From Aureimonas ureilytica DSM 18598 = NBRC 106430 (GTDB taxonomy: Bacteria; Pseudomonadota; Alphaproteobacteria; Rhizobiales; Rhizobiaceae): 64,000 nucleotides of DNA. Shown here piece by piece: positions 8,777-16,947 of this stretch. A model generated the notes under the pieces. The model was not told where the DNA came from. It saw nothing but the letters and a program-made list of their open reading frames with translations, and did not search any database. The position numbers were made by a program, and so were the translations under genes. The stretch is taken from assembly GCF_000382705.1 (NCBI RefSeq), contig NZ_ARQE01000001.1:229551-293550 (forward strand). The letters are read 5' to 3'. Numbering within the stretch: position 1 is the first letter of the stretch; each line of letters starts with the position of its first letter.

Positions 8777-9895
8777 TCAGCAGCCGGACGTCGACATCAA
8801 GCGCCCATCCGCGCAGACGGCGGGCGGTGCGACAGGAGGACGCGTGGCGGCCGGGAGGGTTCCGGCGACGGGAGCCGTGAGTGCCCCGGCAGCGGTGGCA
8901 GCGGGAATTCCGGGTGATGCGGCCGACGCGGGCGCGGCTGCGGGCAGGCCGGCGGACGCGGGGAAAGCCGAGGCGGCGGCGGGCGGCGGCGGCACGAGTG
9001 GCCCGACCGGGGCGGGAAGCGGCTGGATGACCTGCGGCGGCGGCGCGGCGACCCGCTCGACGCGCGGCGCGGCCGGGCGGGCGCGACGCGGCCGGGGCGG
9101 CGCGGCAACCGGCTCCGGCGGGGCGGGCGGCGTGTAGCCGATCGGCGGGCCGGCCGGGGCGACGGGATAGATCGGCGCGCCGGTCTCGCCGAGCGACGCG
9201 TCCGGTCCCGGCGGCGCGCCATAGGGCACCCAGGAGAAGTGGTTCAGGAAGGCGTTGATCCCCAGCCCGTACATGACCGACAGGAGCTGCGCTTCGCTGG
9301 CGCCCGCCTCGCACAGGCGCAGGCGCAGATTGATGATGCCGCGCGGGCGCAGGATCAGCGTGGCGTCGTCCGTCCCGCTCATGCGCTGCCAGGCGTAGAG
9401 GCAGGCCGTCGCGCCGCTGCGCCCGGTGGCGTAGCCGAACGGCCCGTAGCGGTTCTGAACGTAGAGCGGCGAGCGCACCATCGCGACGCCGGGAAATTCC
9501 TGCCGCAATTCGCGGCCGATCTCGGTGCGAGCGAGCGAGCGCTCCGACAGGGCGGTGCGGCCGGAGGTGGACTCGTCCACCGGCCCGATGAACTGCACGC
9601 GCATCATGTTGGAGGAGGACACGAAGCCGCCGCCCGACAGGACGATCTCCTGCTCGACGCCGTTGTTGTAGCGCCGCTCCAGGACGCCGAGGATGGACGG
9701 GCCGCCCGCGCCGGGCATCACGAAGGCCTCGCGCGGGGACACGTCGCGCACCGCCGAGAAGCGGTCGATCTCGCCGCGCGTGGCGCAGCCCGCCAGAAGC
9801 GCGAGAGCCAGACCCGCACCGATCCGCGCCGTCGTCGCGCGGCGCGACTTGCGATGCGCCCGTCCGGTGGCGGCTTTGCCCTGGCGCGCCTTCAT
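8777..9895 (-). CDS. bcsN: cellulose biosynthesis protein BcsN, predicted lipoprotein
   Basis: From the ATG at 9895 the product is 372 residues. A basic N-terminus is followed by a hydrophobic segment ending in the lipobox LLAGC, so it is probably lipidated. The central region (REAFVMPGAGGPSILGV, FVSSSNMMRVQFIG, FNHFSWVPYG-like segments) matches the BcsN family found in type III cellulose operons of Rhizobiales; its biochemical role is not established. The C-terminal 130 residues are Pro/Ala-rich and low complexity. It precedes bcsA on the same strand with a 170-base gap holding a parS site. Upstream alternatives (GTG at 9904, TTG at 9925) exist; none has an ideally spaced ribosome-binding site, so the start is uncertain. 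Confidence 0.8.
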   Translation of the reverse strand: MKARQGKAATGRAHRKSRRATTARIGAGLALALLAGCATRGEIDRFSAVRDVSPREAFVMPGAGGPSILGVLERRYNNGVEQEIVLSGGGFVSSSNMMRVQFIGPVDESTSGRTALSERSLARTEIGRELRQEFPGVAMVRSPLYVQNRYGPFGYATGRSGATACLYAWQRMSGTDDATLILRPRGIINLRLRLCEAGASEAQLLSVMYGLGINAFLNHFSWVPYGAPPGPDASLGETGAPIYPVAPAGPPIGYTPPAPPEPVAAPPRPRRARPAAPRVERVAAPPPQVIQPLPAPVGPLVPPPPAAASAFPASAGLPAAAPASAASPGIPAATAAGALTAPVAGTLPAATRPPVAPPAVCADGRLMSTSGC

Positions 9896-10114
9896 CTCCA
9901 GCACTTGTGCATCCCATCTTCGCAAGGAGCGCGGAATGCGCCGTCCCCCAATCGGGGGAGACGCTAGAAGCCGAGGCTTTCGCGAAACTCATGCGAAGTT
10001 ACGATCAGCAGGACAGATTGACGCAGGATTTGCACAAGATCGCCTCGGGCTCTTCGGGCCGCCGGATCGCGGCGCCTGCCCTGCCCCGTCGCTCCCCACG
10101 TCCCCCCACGTCCG

Positions 10115-11908
10115 TCAGGCCGCGGGATCGAGACGCTGCTCCTGCTCGACGCTGCGGGCATGGAACGCCCGTTCCATCCGCTCGTCGAACAGGCACAGCC
10201 GATTGCGGCCCTGGGCCTTCGCTTCGTAGAGCGCCATGTCGGCCTGATGGCAGAGCGTGGCGAGCGTGGTGCCGTGATCGCGCAGGACGGCGACGCCGAC
10301 GCTGCTGCCGATGCGGGCGATGCCGCCCTTCACCTCGAAAGGCCGCGACAGGAGCTTCACGATCCGCCCCGCGAGGTCCATCTGGTCGCGCTCGTCCAGC
10401 CCGTCGCACAGGACGGCGAACTCGTCGCCGCCGATGCGCGCGAACAGGATGCATTCGGTCTCGAGCGCTTCCAGACGGCGCGCCACCTTGAACAGAACCT
10501 CGTCGCCGGCCTGATGGCCGAACGTGTCGTTGACGTTCTTGAACAGGTCGAGATCGAACAAAAGCACGCCCAACCGGCCGACCTGCGCCGTTTGCAGCCG
10601 GTGCGCGGCCAGCGTTTCGAAGCGGCACCGGTTCGCCAGCTTGGTCAGGCGGTCGGTCTCGGCCTGGACGCGGAACTGTTCCAGAAGCAGCCGGCGCTCG
10701 CTGGTCTGCTCGGCCAGAACCGAGACGGCGGAAAACAAGGTGCGCATCTCGCTGATCGCTTCGGGGGCCTCCGTCTGGTTCTGGATGGTCTGGTTGGCGG
10801 CGAGCGAGACGATCATGTCGCGCGCGCTGAGAAGCGGCGTCAGGATCTTGCGACGCACCGAGTTCAGGAGCCAGAAGACCATCGCCAGAAACAGGGCGGC
10901 GGCGATGCAGGTCAGGACAACCTGCTGGAAGGCGGCACGGCTTTGGGCCCGGAACTCGTCGACCATGCCGGTGAGGTAAAGCGTGCGCAGGTCCTCCAAC
11001 GGCTTCAAGGTCGGCACGTAGGTCGCGGTGAGGTCGCTCACGGAGAGCGTATAGTCCCCGCCCGCGCGGCCCTGTTCCACGAGCCGCTTCAGGAGACCGA
11101 GCCCCTGCGCGAAGAAGCGACCTCGAACGTCCTCGGAGATCGACCGGAACACCGGCCCCTCGTTGAGCAGGCTCTGCGATTCCAGAAGCCGCTGGAGTTC
11201 CCACAGGCGCCCTTCCGCCACATGGAAGCGCTCGATCACCTCAGGGGTCAGCGGCTGCCGGCGCGCGATGGAGGGAACGATGACAGAGGCGATGCGGCCG
11301 CCGAACTCGCGCAGGTCGCTCACGCTCTGCGCGGTCAGCGCGGCGCCGCCGATTTGCGAATCCAACCGGCCCAGCATCCGCGCGCTGCTGTTGATCAGCG
11401 GCTGGTAACGGTCCACCACCGCGATCATGCCATCCACGGCGTTGCGCACATTGCCTTGCGAGCGCTGCGCGTTGGGAAGCGCGGCGATCCGATCCACTTC
11501 GGCGCGCGCCTCGGCCAGATCGTTCTGCGTCGCACGGACGGAAGCGGACAGAATGTCGAAGAAGCGCGCCTCGCCCCAGCTCCGGTCGAGGTCGTACAGG
11601 GCGGCGAGCGACCGGTCCGTCCGCTCGCGAAAGGTCTGGAGACGCTCCAGCGCCGCGCCGTCCGATCCGGGTTCGATCGACATCAGGAGGTTGGACGGGC
11701 CGCGCTCGGAGGACAGGTTGTTGGCCGCCGTCAGGAGAAGCCCATAGGCCTCCATCCCCCGCAGATTGCGCTCGGCCGCCCGGTAATGCGACACGAGCGG
11801 CCAGATGCTCATCGCCACCGCGAGCAGAAGGCTCACGGCAAAGCCGGTGAAGGCGGCCTGCAGCCACCTCTTCAACGAAACCACCCTGGGGGAGGCATCC
11901 AGCGGCAT
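10115..11908 (-). CDS. membrane-bound diguanylate cyclase (GGDEF protein)
   Basis: The product is 597 residues from the ATG at 11908, chosen for the GGAAGG four bases upstream. Two membrane helices (about 14-36, and near 330-350, VVLTCIAAALFLAMVFWLL) enclose a roughly 290-residue periplasmic sensor region of unrecognised type. A short helical linker leads to a C-terminal GGDEF domain with an intact GGDEF at 493-497. Such domains make c-di-GMP from two GTP. The residues where the inhibitory I-site (RxxD, five before GGDEF) should be are TECI, so product inhibition at that site looks absent. No EAL domain is present. It is the gene immediately upstream of bcsN-bcsA on the same strand, which suggests that it supplies c-di-GMP to the PilZ domain of BcsA; that link is inference. 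Confidence 0.9.
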   Translation of the reverse strand: MPLDASPRVVSLKRWLQAAFTGFAVSLLLAVAMSIWPLVSHYRAAERNLRGMEAYGLLLTAANNLSSERGPSNLLMSIEPGSDGAALERLQTFRERTDRSLAALYDLDRSWGEARFFDILSASVRATQNDLAEARAEVDRIAALPNAQRSQGNVRNAVDGMIAVVDRYQPLINSSARMLGRLDSQIGGAALTAQSVSDLREFGGRIASVIVPSIARRQPLTPEVIERFHVAEGRLWELQRLLESQSLLNEGPVFRSISEDVRGRFFAQGLGLLKRLVEQGRAGGDYTLSVSDLTATYVPTLKPLEDLRTLYLTGMVDEFRAQSRAAFQQVVLTCIAAALFLAMVFWLLNSVRRKILTPLLSARDMIVSLAANQTIQNQTEAPEAISEMRTLFSAVSVLAEQTSERRLLLEQFRVQAETDRLTKLANRCRFETLAAHRLQTAQVGRLGVLLFDLDLFKNVNDTFGHQAGDEVLFKVARRLEALETECILFARIGGDEFAVLCDGLDERDQMDLAGRIVKLLSRPFEVKGGIARIGSSVGVAVLRDHGTTLATLCHQADMALYEAKAQGRNRLCLFDERMERAFHARSVEQEQRLDPAA

Positions 11909-12151
11909 CAGACCTTCCCGGCGCTTTGGAAGCTCCTGACTATACGTCAAGGTTGAAGATTGTCTGACCGGATGCCCGAGCCTGAAGACGATCGCCCGGC
12001 TCGCTTCTCGCCTCTAAAAGTAACCGACCATGACGATCATAGAGACTGCCGTTCCTGTCGTTTGCGGGTTCGAGCTGGCCCGCGCGGCGGGCGGGGGGCC
12101 TTGCCGGCGACGGGCACAGCGCGGGCGTCGCGGCCCTTCCGCCCGCGCGCG

Positions 12152-12180
12152 CTTGAAATGCGCCCTCCGCGCCGCCATCT
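12152..12180 (+). promoter_or_regulatory. probable heat-shock (sigma-32) promoter of htpG
   Basis: CTTGAA at 12152-12157 and CCATCT at 12175-12180 are separated by 17 bases, close to the alphaproteobacterial RpoH pattern of CTTGAA followed by a CCATAT-like -10. Transcription would start near 12187, giving htpG a leader of about 34 bases. The gene is a classical heat-shock gene, which supports the reading. Confidence 0.5.
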
Positions 12181-12220
12181 CGCGCGGCGAACCCCACAAG
12201 GAGGCTCTTGGAACGCGACC

Positions 12221-14104
12221 ATGACAGTTGAAACCGCTGCGCCCGAAACCCGCGCCTTCGAGGCCGATGTCGCCAAGCTCCTGCACCTGATGGTGCACTC
12301 GGTCTATTCCGACAAGGACGTCTTCTTTCGCGAGCTGATCTCCAACGCGGCGGATGCCTGCGAGAAGCTGCGTTTCGAGGCCCTGAGCGATGCGTCGCTG
12401 ATCTCGGGCGAGACGCCGTTCCAGATCACGGTCACGCTCGACCCGGACGCCAGGCAGCTGTCGATCGAGGACAACGGCATCGGCATGAGCGAGGCGGACC
12501 TGACCGACGCGCTCGGCACGATCGCGCGCTCGGGCACCAAGGCCTTCATGGAGCGTGTCGCCGGCTCGAAGGAGGCGGAAGGCAGCCATTTCATCGGCCA
12601 GTTCGGCGTCGGCTTCTATTCCGCCTTCATGGTGGCGGACGAGGTGGAGGTCGTGACGCGGCGCGCCGGCGCCGATCAGGCGTGGCGCTGGCGCTCGGAC
12701 GGGCTCGGCACCTACACGATCCAGCCGGTGGAGCTCGGCGAGGCGCCCGCGCGCGGCACCCGCGTCACGCTGCACCTCAAGGAGGACGCCGCGAGCTACG
12801 CGGAGGCCTACACGGCCGAATCCACGATCAAGTCGCAGTCCGGCCATGTGCCGGTGCCCATCTGGCTGAAGGAGAAGCCCGATGCCGAGCCGCGCCAGAT
12901 CGCGGACGGCGCGGCGCTCTGGATGCGCCCGAAATCCGAACTGAAGCCGGAGGACTATACCGACTTCTACCGCTCCTTCGCCGGCCAGTACGACGAACCC
13001 GCGCTGACGCTGCATTACCGCGCCGAAGGGCTGCACGAATATTCCGTGCTCGCCTTCGTGCCGGAATCGAAACCCTTCGACCTCTTCGACCCCGACCGCG
13101 CCGGGCGCATGAAGCTTTATGTGCGCCGCGTCTTCATCACCGACGAGGCCGAAATCCTGCCGCGCTACCTGCGCTTCGTGCGCGGCCTCGTGGATTCGGC
13201 CGACCTGCCGCTCAACGTCTCGCGCGAGATGATCCAGGAAAGCCCGGCGCTCGCGGCGATCAAGAAGGGCGTCACCAACCGCGTCCTGTCCGAGCTGGAA
13301 AAGCTCGCCGACAAGGAGCCCGAGCGCTACCTGAAGATCTGGGACGTGTTCGGCCCGGTGCTGAAGGAAGGTCTCTACGAGGATTACGGCCGCCGCGCCG
13401 CCCTCCTTTCGCTCGCCCGCTTCAAGACGACGGGCTCGGGCGGCGAATGGCGCTCGCTGAAGGATTACGTCGCCAATCTCAAGGAGGGCCAGGACGCGAT
13501 CTACTACGCCGTCGGCACCGATCTCGACCGGCTCGCCGCCTCGCCGCAGCTGGAAGGGTTCCGCGCGCGCGGCATCGACGTTCTGCTTCTGCCCGATCAT
13601 GTCGACAGTTTCTGGGTCACGGGCGGCATCGAGCACGAGGGCAAGCCCTTCCGCTCGGTGACGCAGGGTCTCGCCGATCTCGGCAAGATCAAGCTCCAGG
13701 AGGGCGAAAGCGAGACGGCGGATGTTTCCGGCGAGGTCGGCGACTTCATCGCCTTCGCCAAGGGCGTGCTCGGCGACAGCGTGTCGGACGTGCGCGCCTC
13801 CGAGCGCCTGCGCGAAAGCGCGGTCTGCCTCGTCGCGCCCGACAACGGCATGGATCGGCAGCTGGAGCGGCTTCTGGCGAGCGCGGGCCGCGCGCCCACC
13901 CCGACGAAGCCCGTCTTGGAGATCAACCCGCGCCACGAGCTGGTGGAGCGGCTGAGCCGGCTCGGGGAGGCGGACACGAGCCTTCGCGAGGACGCCGCGC
14001 ATCTCCTGTTCGACGAGGCGCGCATCGCGGACGGCGAAGCGCCGCTCGACCCGCGCGGCTTCTCGGCGCGCCTTGCCCGCGTCCTGACCCGCGCCGTGGG
14101 CTGA
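12221..14104 (+). CDS. htpG: chaperone protein HtpG (Hsp90 family)
   Basis: The product is 627 residues, the usual bacterial length. The N-terminal GHKL ATPase region shows FFRELISNAADACEKLR with the Mg-binding Asn, EDNGIGM, and GQFGVGFYSAFMVAD, all diagnostic for Hsp90. The middle domain carries LPLNVSREMIQES. HtpG is a cytosolic ATP-dependent chaperone. An AGGAGG lies 16 bases before the ATG at 12221, rather far for a ribosome-binding site, but no other in-frame start fits better. The gene is divergent from the diguanylate cyclase and ends at a perfect inverted repeat. Confidence 0.97.
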   Translation: MTVETAAPETRAFEADVAKLLHLMVHSVYSDKDVFFRELISNAADACEKLRFEALSDASLISGETPFQITVTLDPDARQLSIEDNGIGMSEADLTDALGTIARSGTKAFMERVAGSKEAEGSHFIGQFGVGFYSAFMVADEVEVVTRRAGADQAWRWRSDGLGTYTIQPVELGEAPARGTRVTLHLKEDAASYAEAYTAESTIKSQSGHVPVPIWLKEKPDAEPRQIADGAALWMRPKSELKPEDYTDFYRSFAGQYDEPALTLHYRAEGLHEYSVLAFVPESKPFDLFDPDRAGRMKLYVRRVFITDEAEILPRYLRFVRGLVDSADLPLNVSREMIQESPALAAIKKGVTNRVLSELEKLADKEPERYLKIWDVFGPVLKEGLYEDYGRRAALLSLARFKTTGSGGEWRSLKDYVANLKEGQDAIYYAVGTDLDRLAASPQLEGFRARGIDVLLLPDHVDSFWVTGGIEHEGKPFRSVTQGLADLGKIKLQEGESETADVSGEVGDFIAFAKGVLGDSVSDVRASERLRESAVCLVAPDNGMDRQLERLLASAGRAPTPTKPVLEINPRHELVERLSRLGEADTSLREDAAHLLFDEARIADGEAPLDPRGFSARLARVLTRAVG

Positions 14105-14131
14105 CGCGCCGCCTCCCGGCTTGCGACGACC

Positions 14132-14168
14132 AGACCCGCGCGGCGCGTTGGACGCGCCGCGCGGGTCT
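14132..14168. terminator. perfect 16-bp inverted repeat after htpG (terminator-like hairpin)
   Basis: Arms at 14132-14147 and 14153-14168 are perfectly complementary with a 5-base loop (TTGGA) and almost pure G/C. There is no T-run, so it is a strong hairpin rather than a textbook intrinsic terminator. It starts 27 bases after the htpG stop. Confidence 0.5.
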
Positions 14169-14237
14169 CGGCTGCCCGTCGCGCTTTTGCACCAGTCTGT
14201 GGACCGATCCCGCGATTGGGGCCGAAAGGCGCTTTTC

Positions 14238-14280
14238 GTAAGGAGATAATATGACTAAAGGAATCATATTATCTCCTTAC
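14238..14280 (+). promoter_or_regulatory. perfect 17-bp inverted repeat in the leader of the TonB receptor
   Basis: Arms at 14238-14254 and 14264-14280 are perfectly complementary around a 9-base loop. The element is strikingly AT-rich for this DNA and ends 14 bases before the receptor ATG. Its left arm contains AAGGAG, five bases, then an ATG (14251). An RNA hairpin would therefore hide a complete translation start. As DNA it could be an operator: TGA and TCA flank the loop, near the RirA iron-box pattern but one base shorter. Both readings are inference. Confidence 0.6.
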
Positions 14281-14427
14281 GGTCGAGTTCCCCGATGCGC
14301 CTTCGCCTTGCCCCCCGCCCTCAGCGCTCGCGCCTGGTCGCGACGCTCTCCGGCTCGGCCGCCCTTCTCGCCCTTCTGCCGCTCGGCCAGGCGCTGGCGC
14401 AGGACACGGTGGTTCTCGACACGGTGA
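14251..14427 (+). CDS. possible 58-residue leader ORF overlapping the TonB receptor start
   Basis: The ATG at 14251 has an ideal ribosome-binding site (AAGGAG, spacing 5) inside the inverted repeat. Its frame begins MTKGIILSPYGRV and ends at a TGA at 14425, overlapping the first 133 bases of the receptor gene in another frame. Beyond about residue 15 it is Arg/Ser/Pro-rich, as expected for an out-of-frame reading of the receptor. Translation would pass through the receptor start, so it could act as a regulatory leader. It may also be a chance ORF. No homology is recognised. Confidence 0.3.
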   Translation: MTKGIILSPYGRVPRCAFALPPALSARAWSRRSPARPPFSPFCRSARRWRRTRWFSTR

Positions 14428-16481
14428 CGGTCGAGGGCAGCGGCGGTGGCGGCCGGACGGGGCCGGGCGGCGTCAACGAGCAGCAGGGTTTCGTCGCGAC
14501 GCGCAGCGCCGGCGCGACCAAGACCAACACGCCCCTCATCGAAACGCCGCAGTCGATCTCGGTCGTCACCAGCGACCAGATCGAGGAGCAGGAGCTGCGC
14601 TCCATCCGCGCCACGACGCGCTACACGGCGGGCGTGACGCCCGAGATCACCGGCGGATCGGACACGCGCTTCGGCGGCTTCAACATTCGCGGCTTCGACG
14701 CCACGGCCAATGCGAGCTTCATCGACGGGCTGCGCCTGCCCTCCACCTCGGTGATCAATTTCCTCGGCCTCGATCCCTATGGCGCCGAGCGCATCGAGAT
14801 CCTGAAAGGCCCCTCCTCCGTTCTCTACGGGCAGAACGGGCCGGGCGGGCTCGTCAACTACGTCACCAAGAAGCCGACCGAGACGCAGCTGCGTCAGGTC
14901 GAGGTGCTCGGCGGCTCCTTCGGCCTTCTGGAAGGGCGCTTCGACCTGTCCGGCCCGATCGCGGACGGCAGCCCCTGGAGCTACCGCCTGACATCAGTCG
15001 CGCGCACATCGGAGAACCAGGTCGACACGGTGGACGACGACCGGCTCTTCATCGCCCCCGTCCTGCAATGGCAGCCGGACGCCGACACGACGCTGACGCT
15101 TCTTGGCAACTACCAGCGCGACCGCGCCGGCTGGGGCCTGCAGTTCATGCCCTATTCCGGCACGGTGGTGGACAATCTCGGCCGTCGCATTCCGCGCAGC
15201 CGCTTTCTCGGCGAGCCGGCCTTCGACTATTACGACACGGACATGGGCTCGGTCGGCTGGCAGTTCGACACCAAGCTGAACGACGATCTGACCTTCCGCC
15301 AGAACGCGCGCTATTCGCGGCTGACGCATTCTGAAGCCAGCGTCTATGGCGGCGGCTATCAGGACGAGGTGGCCGGCATCCTCAACCGCAATGCCGGATC
15401 GGGCGATGTCGCACTCGACACGGCCTCGGTCGACAACCAGCTTCAGGCCGAGTTCGACACGGGGCCGCTCCAGCACACGCTGCTCGGCGGCGTCGACTAT
15501 CGCTACACCGGCTATGACGATCTGATCGACATCTACAGCGCAGGCCCGCTCAATGTCTTCGCGCCGGTCTATGGCGGCCCGGTCGATTTCCTCTACACCT
15601 ATACCGACCGCCACGTGCGGCAGGATCAGACGGGCCTCTATATCCAGGACCAGATCAAGCTCGACCGACTGTCCCTCACCCTGTCGGGCCGGCAGGACTT
15701 CGCGCGCACGCAGTCCGACAACCGGCTGGCCGATCAGCAGGTCTCGAAGGATTCCAACGCCTTCACCGGCCGCGTCGGGGCGATCTACAATTTCGACAGC
15801 GGCGTCGCGCCCTTCCTTTCCTATTCGGAATCCTTCCTGCCGCCGCTCGACACGGATGTGAACGGCAATCTGTTCGAGCCCGAGACGGGGCGCCAGTGGG
15901 AAGGCGGCGTGAAGTATCAGCCGCCGGGCTGGAACGCCTTCCTGACGGCCAGCGTGTTCGAGATCGTGCGCGACAACGCCATCCGCTTCGACGCGGTGGG
16001 CGGCACGTTCCAGGCGCGCCAGACCGGGCAGATCACCTCGCGCGGCGTCGAACTGGAGGGCACGGCGAGCCTCACCGACAGTCTCGACCTGCGCCTCGCC
16101 TATACCTATCTCGACGTCGAGATCACCAGCGACCCGGACGGCGGCAACAAGGGCCGGATGCCGACCACCATTCCGCACAACACGGTGGCGGCCTGGGCCG
16201 ACTACACGATCCGCGACGGGGGCATGTTCGACGGGCTCGGCGCGGGGCTCGGCATCCGCTATGTCGGCTCCAGCTTCGGCGACGACGCCAACACGTTCAA
16301 GGTGCCGGGCGCGACCGTGGTGGACGCGGCGCTCAGCTACGAGCGCGACCAGTTCAAGCTCTCGGTCAACGCCAGCAACCTCTTCGACAAGGACTATGTG
16401 GCGTCCTGCGGCAATCGCGACTTCTTCTGCTTCCGCGGCGAGGGGCGGCGCGTGACGGGCAAGCTCAGCGTCAACTGGTAG
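14295..16481 (+). CDS. TonB-dependent siderophore receptor
   Basis: The product is 728 residues. A signal peptide ends near ALAQ (residue 36), followed by a likely TonB box (DTVTVEG), a plug domain (TPQSISVVTSDQI, FNIRGFDA, ERIEILKGPSSVLYGQ, GGLVNYVTKKP) and a 22-strand barrel. It ends in a terminal aromatic residue (SVNW), as expected for an outer-membrane protein. Plug motifs are those of ferric-siderophore receptors of the FhuA/FpvA group, so it probably imports an iron chelate using TonB-ExbB energy; the ligand is unknown. The ATG at 14295 has only a weak GAG seven bases upstream. No siderophore synthesis genes are adjacent. The inverted repeat before it is the obvious candidate for regulation. 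Confidence 0.93.
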   Translation: MRLRLAPRPQRSRLVATLSGSAALLALLPLGQALAQDTVVLDTVTVEGSGGGGRTGPGGVNEQQGFVATRSAGATKTNTPLIETPQSISVVTSDQIEEQELRSIRATTRYTAGVTPEITGGSDTRFGGFNIRGFDATANASFIDGLRLPSTSVINFLGLDPYGAERIEILKGPSSVLYGQNGPGGLVNYVTKKPTETQLRQVEVLGGSFGLLEGRFDLSGPIADGSPWSYRLTSVARTSENQVDTVDDDRLFIAPVLQWQPDADTTLTLLGNYQRDRAGWGLQFMPYSGTVVDNLGRRIPRSRFLGEPAFDYYDTDMGSVGWQFDTKLNDDLTFRQNARYSRLTHSEASVYGGGYQDEVAGILNRNAGSGDVALDTASVDNQLQAEFDTGPLQHTLLGGVDYRYTGYDDLIDIYSAGPLNVFAPVYGGPVDFLYTYTDRHVRQDQTGLYIQDQIKLDRLSLTLSGRQDFARTQSDNRLADQQVSKDSNAFTGRVGAIYNFDSGVAPFLSYSESFLPPLDTDVNGNLFEPETGRQWEGGVKYQPPGWNAFLTASVFEIVRDNAIRFDAVGGTFQARQTGQITSRGVELEGTASLTDSLDLRLAYTYLDVEITSDPDGGNKGRMPTTIPHNTVAAWADYTIRDGGMFDGLGAGLGIRYVGSSFGDDANTFKVPGATVVDAALSYERDQFKLSVNASNLFDKDYVASCGNRDFFCFRGEGRRVTGKLSVNW

Positions 16482-16623
16482 GGCCTAGCTCGCCCCATCT
16501 TGCGCGACGGCACACCGGAGACTTGTGGTCGGTGGTCAGCCATCGTTCGGGAAACGCAACGATCGGACTGCAAAATTGTTAGGAGATCATGAGGTTAGGG
16601 ATTCAGAAGGAGCCTCGGAACTC

Positions 16624-16842
16624 ATGTCACGAACTGTTCGCATCGTTCACCGTCCGCCCACCGTCTGGGAACGCAACCAGGACCAGGGTGGCATTCGACA
16701 CCATCAAGTCGCGGCCTATCGCGAAGTAACGCGTGTCTTCGTGCATTCTCGCCGATCGGACGCAGCCCTGCCGAGCGCGGCCGTCGCATCGAAGGCCCTC
16801 GAAGCCAATGCCGCCGAACAAGGGGCCTGCGTCACGGCCTGA
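16624..16842 (+). CDS. hypothetical small protein (72 aa)
   Basis: The frame from the ATG at 16624 has AAGGAG eleven bases upstream and encodes MSRTVRIVHRPPTVWERN... with no signal peptide or membrane segment. Third codon positions favour C/G but less than in the neighbours. It lies between the TonB receptor and a strong bidirectional hairpin, on the receptor strand. I recognise no family; it may be a small real gene or a chance ORF in a 460-base gap. Confidence 0.35.
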   Translation: MSRTVRIVHRPPTVWERNQDQGGIRHHQVAAYREVTRVFVHSRRSDAALPSAAVASKALEANAAEQGACVTA

Positions 16843-16860
16843 CGGGCATAGACCCCTGTC

Positions 16861-16905
16861 ATGCGAAAGGGCCGGTCCACTCGCGGCGGACCGGCCCTTT
16901 CGCAT
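16861..16905. terminator. perfect 18-bp inverted repeat, bidirectional terminator-like hairpin
   Basis: Arms at 16861-16878 and 16888-16905 are perfectly complementary with a 9-base loop. An AAAGG/CCTTT end lies in each arm. It separates the plus-strand receptor unit from the convergent ilvD, which ends at 16948, and so probably stops transcription from both sides. Confidence 0.65.
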
Positions 16906-16947
16906 GTCTGAGGATGGGCCGCGCTCCGAGGACGCGGCCTTATAATC

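Noticed and set aside
6411-9137. A 908-codon plus-strand ORF antisense to bcsA
   Set aside because: It mirrors bcsA and bcsN in high-GC DNA, is Arg/Glu/His-rich without domains, and has no ribosome-binding site.
14251-14295. ATG at 14251 considered as the true TonB-receptor start with a frameshift
   Set aside because: It is out of frame with the receptor; the ATG at 14295 begins a complete signal peptide, and a stop precedes it in that frame.
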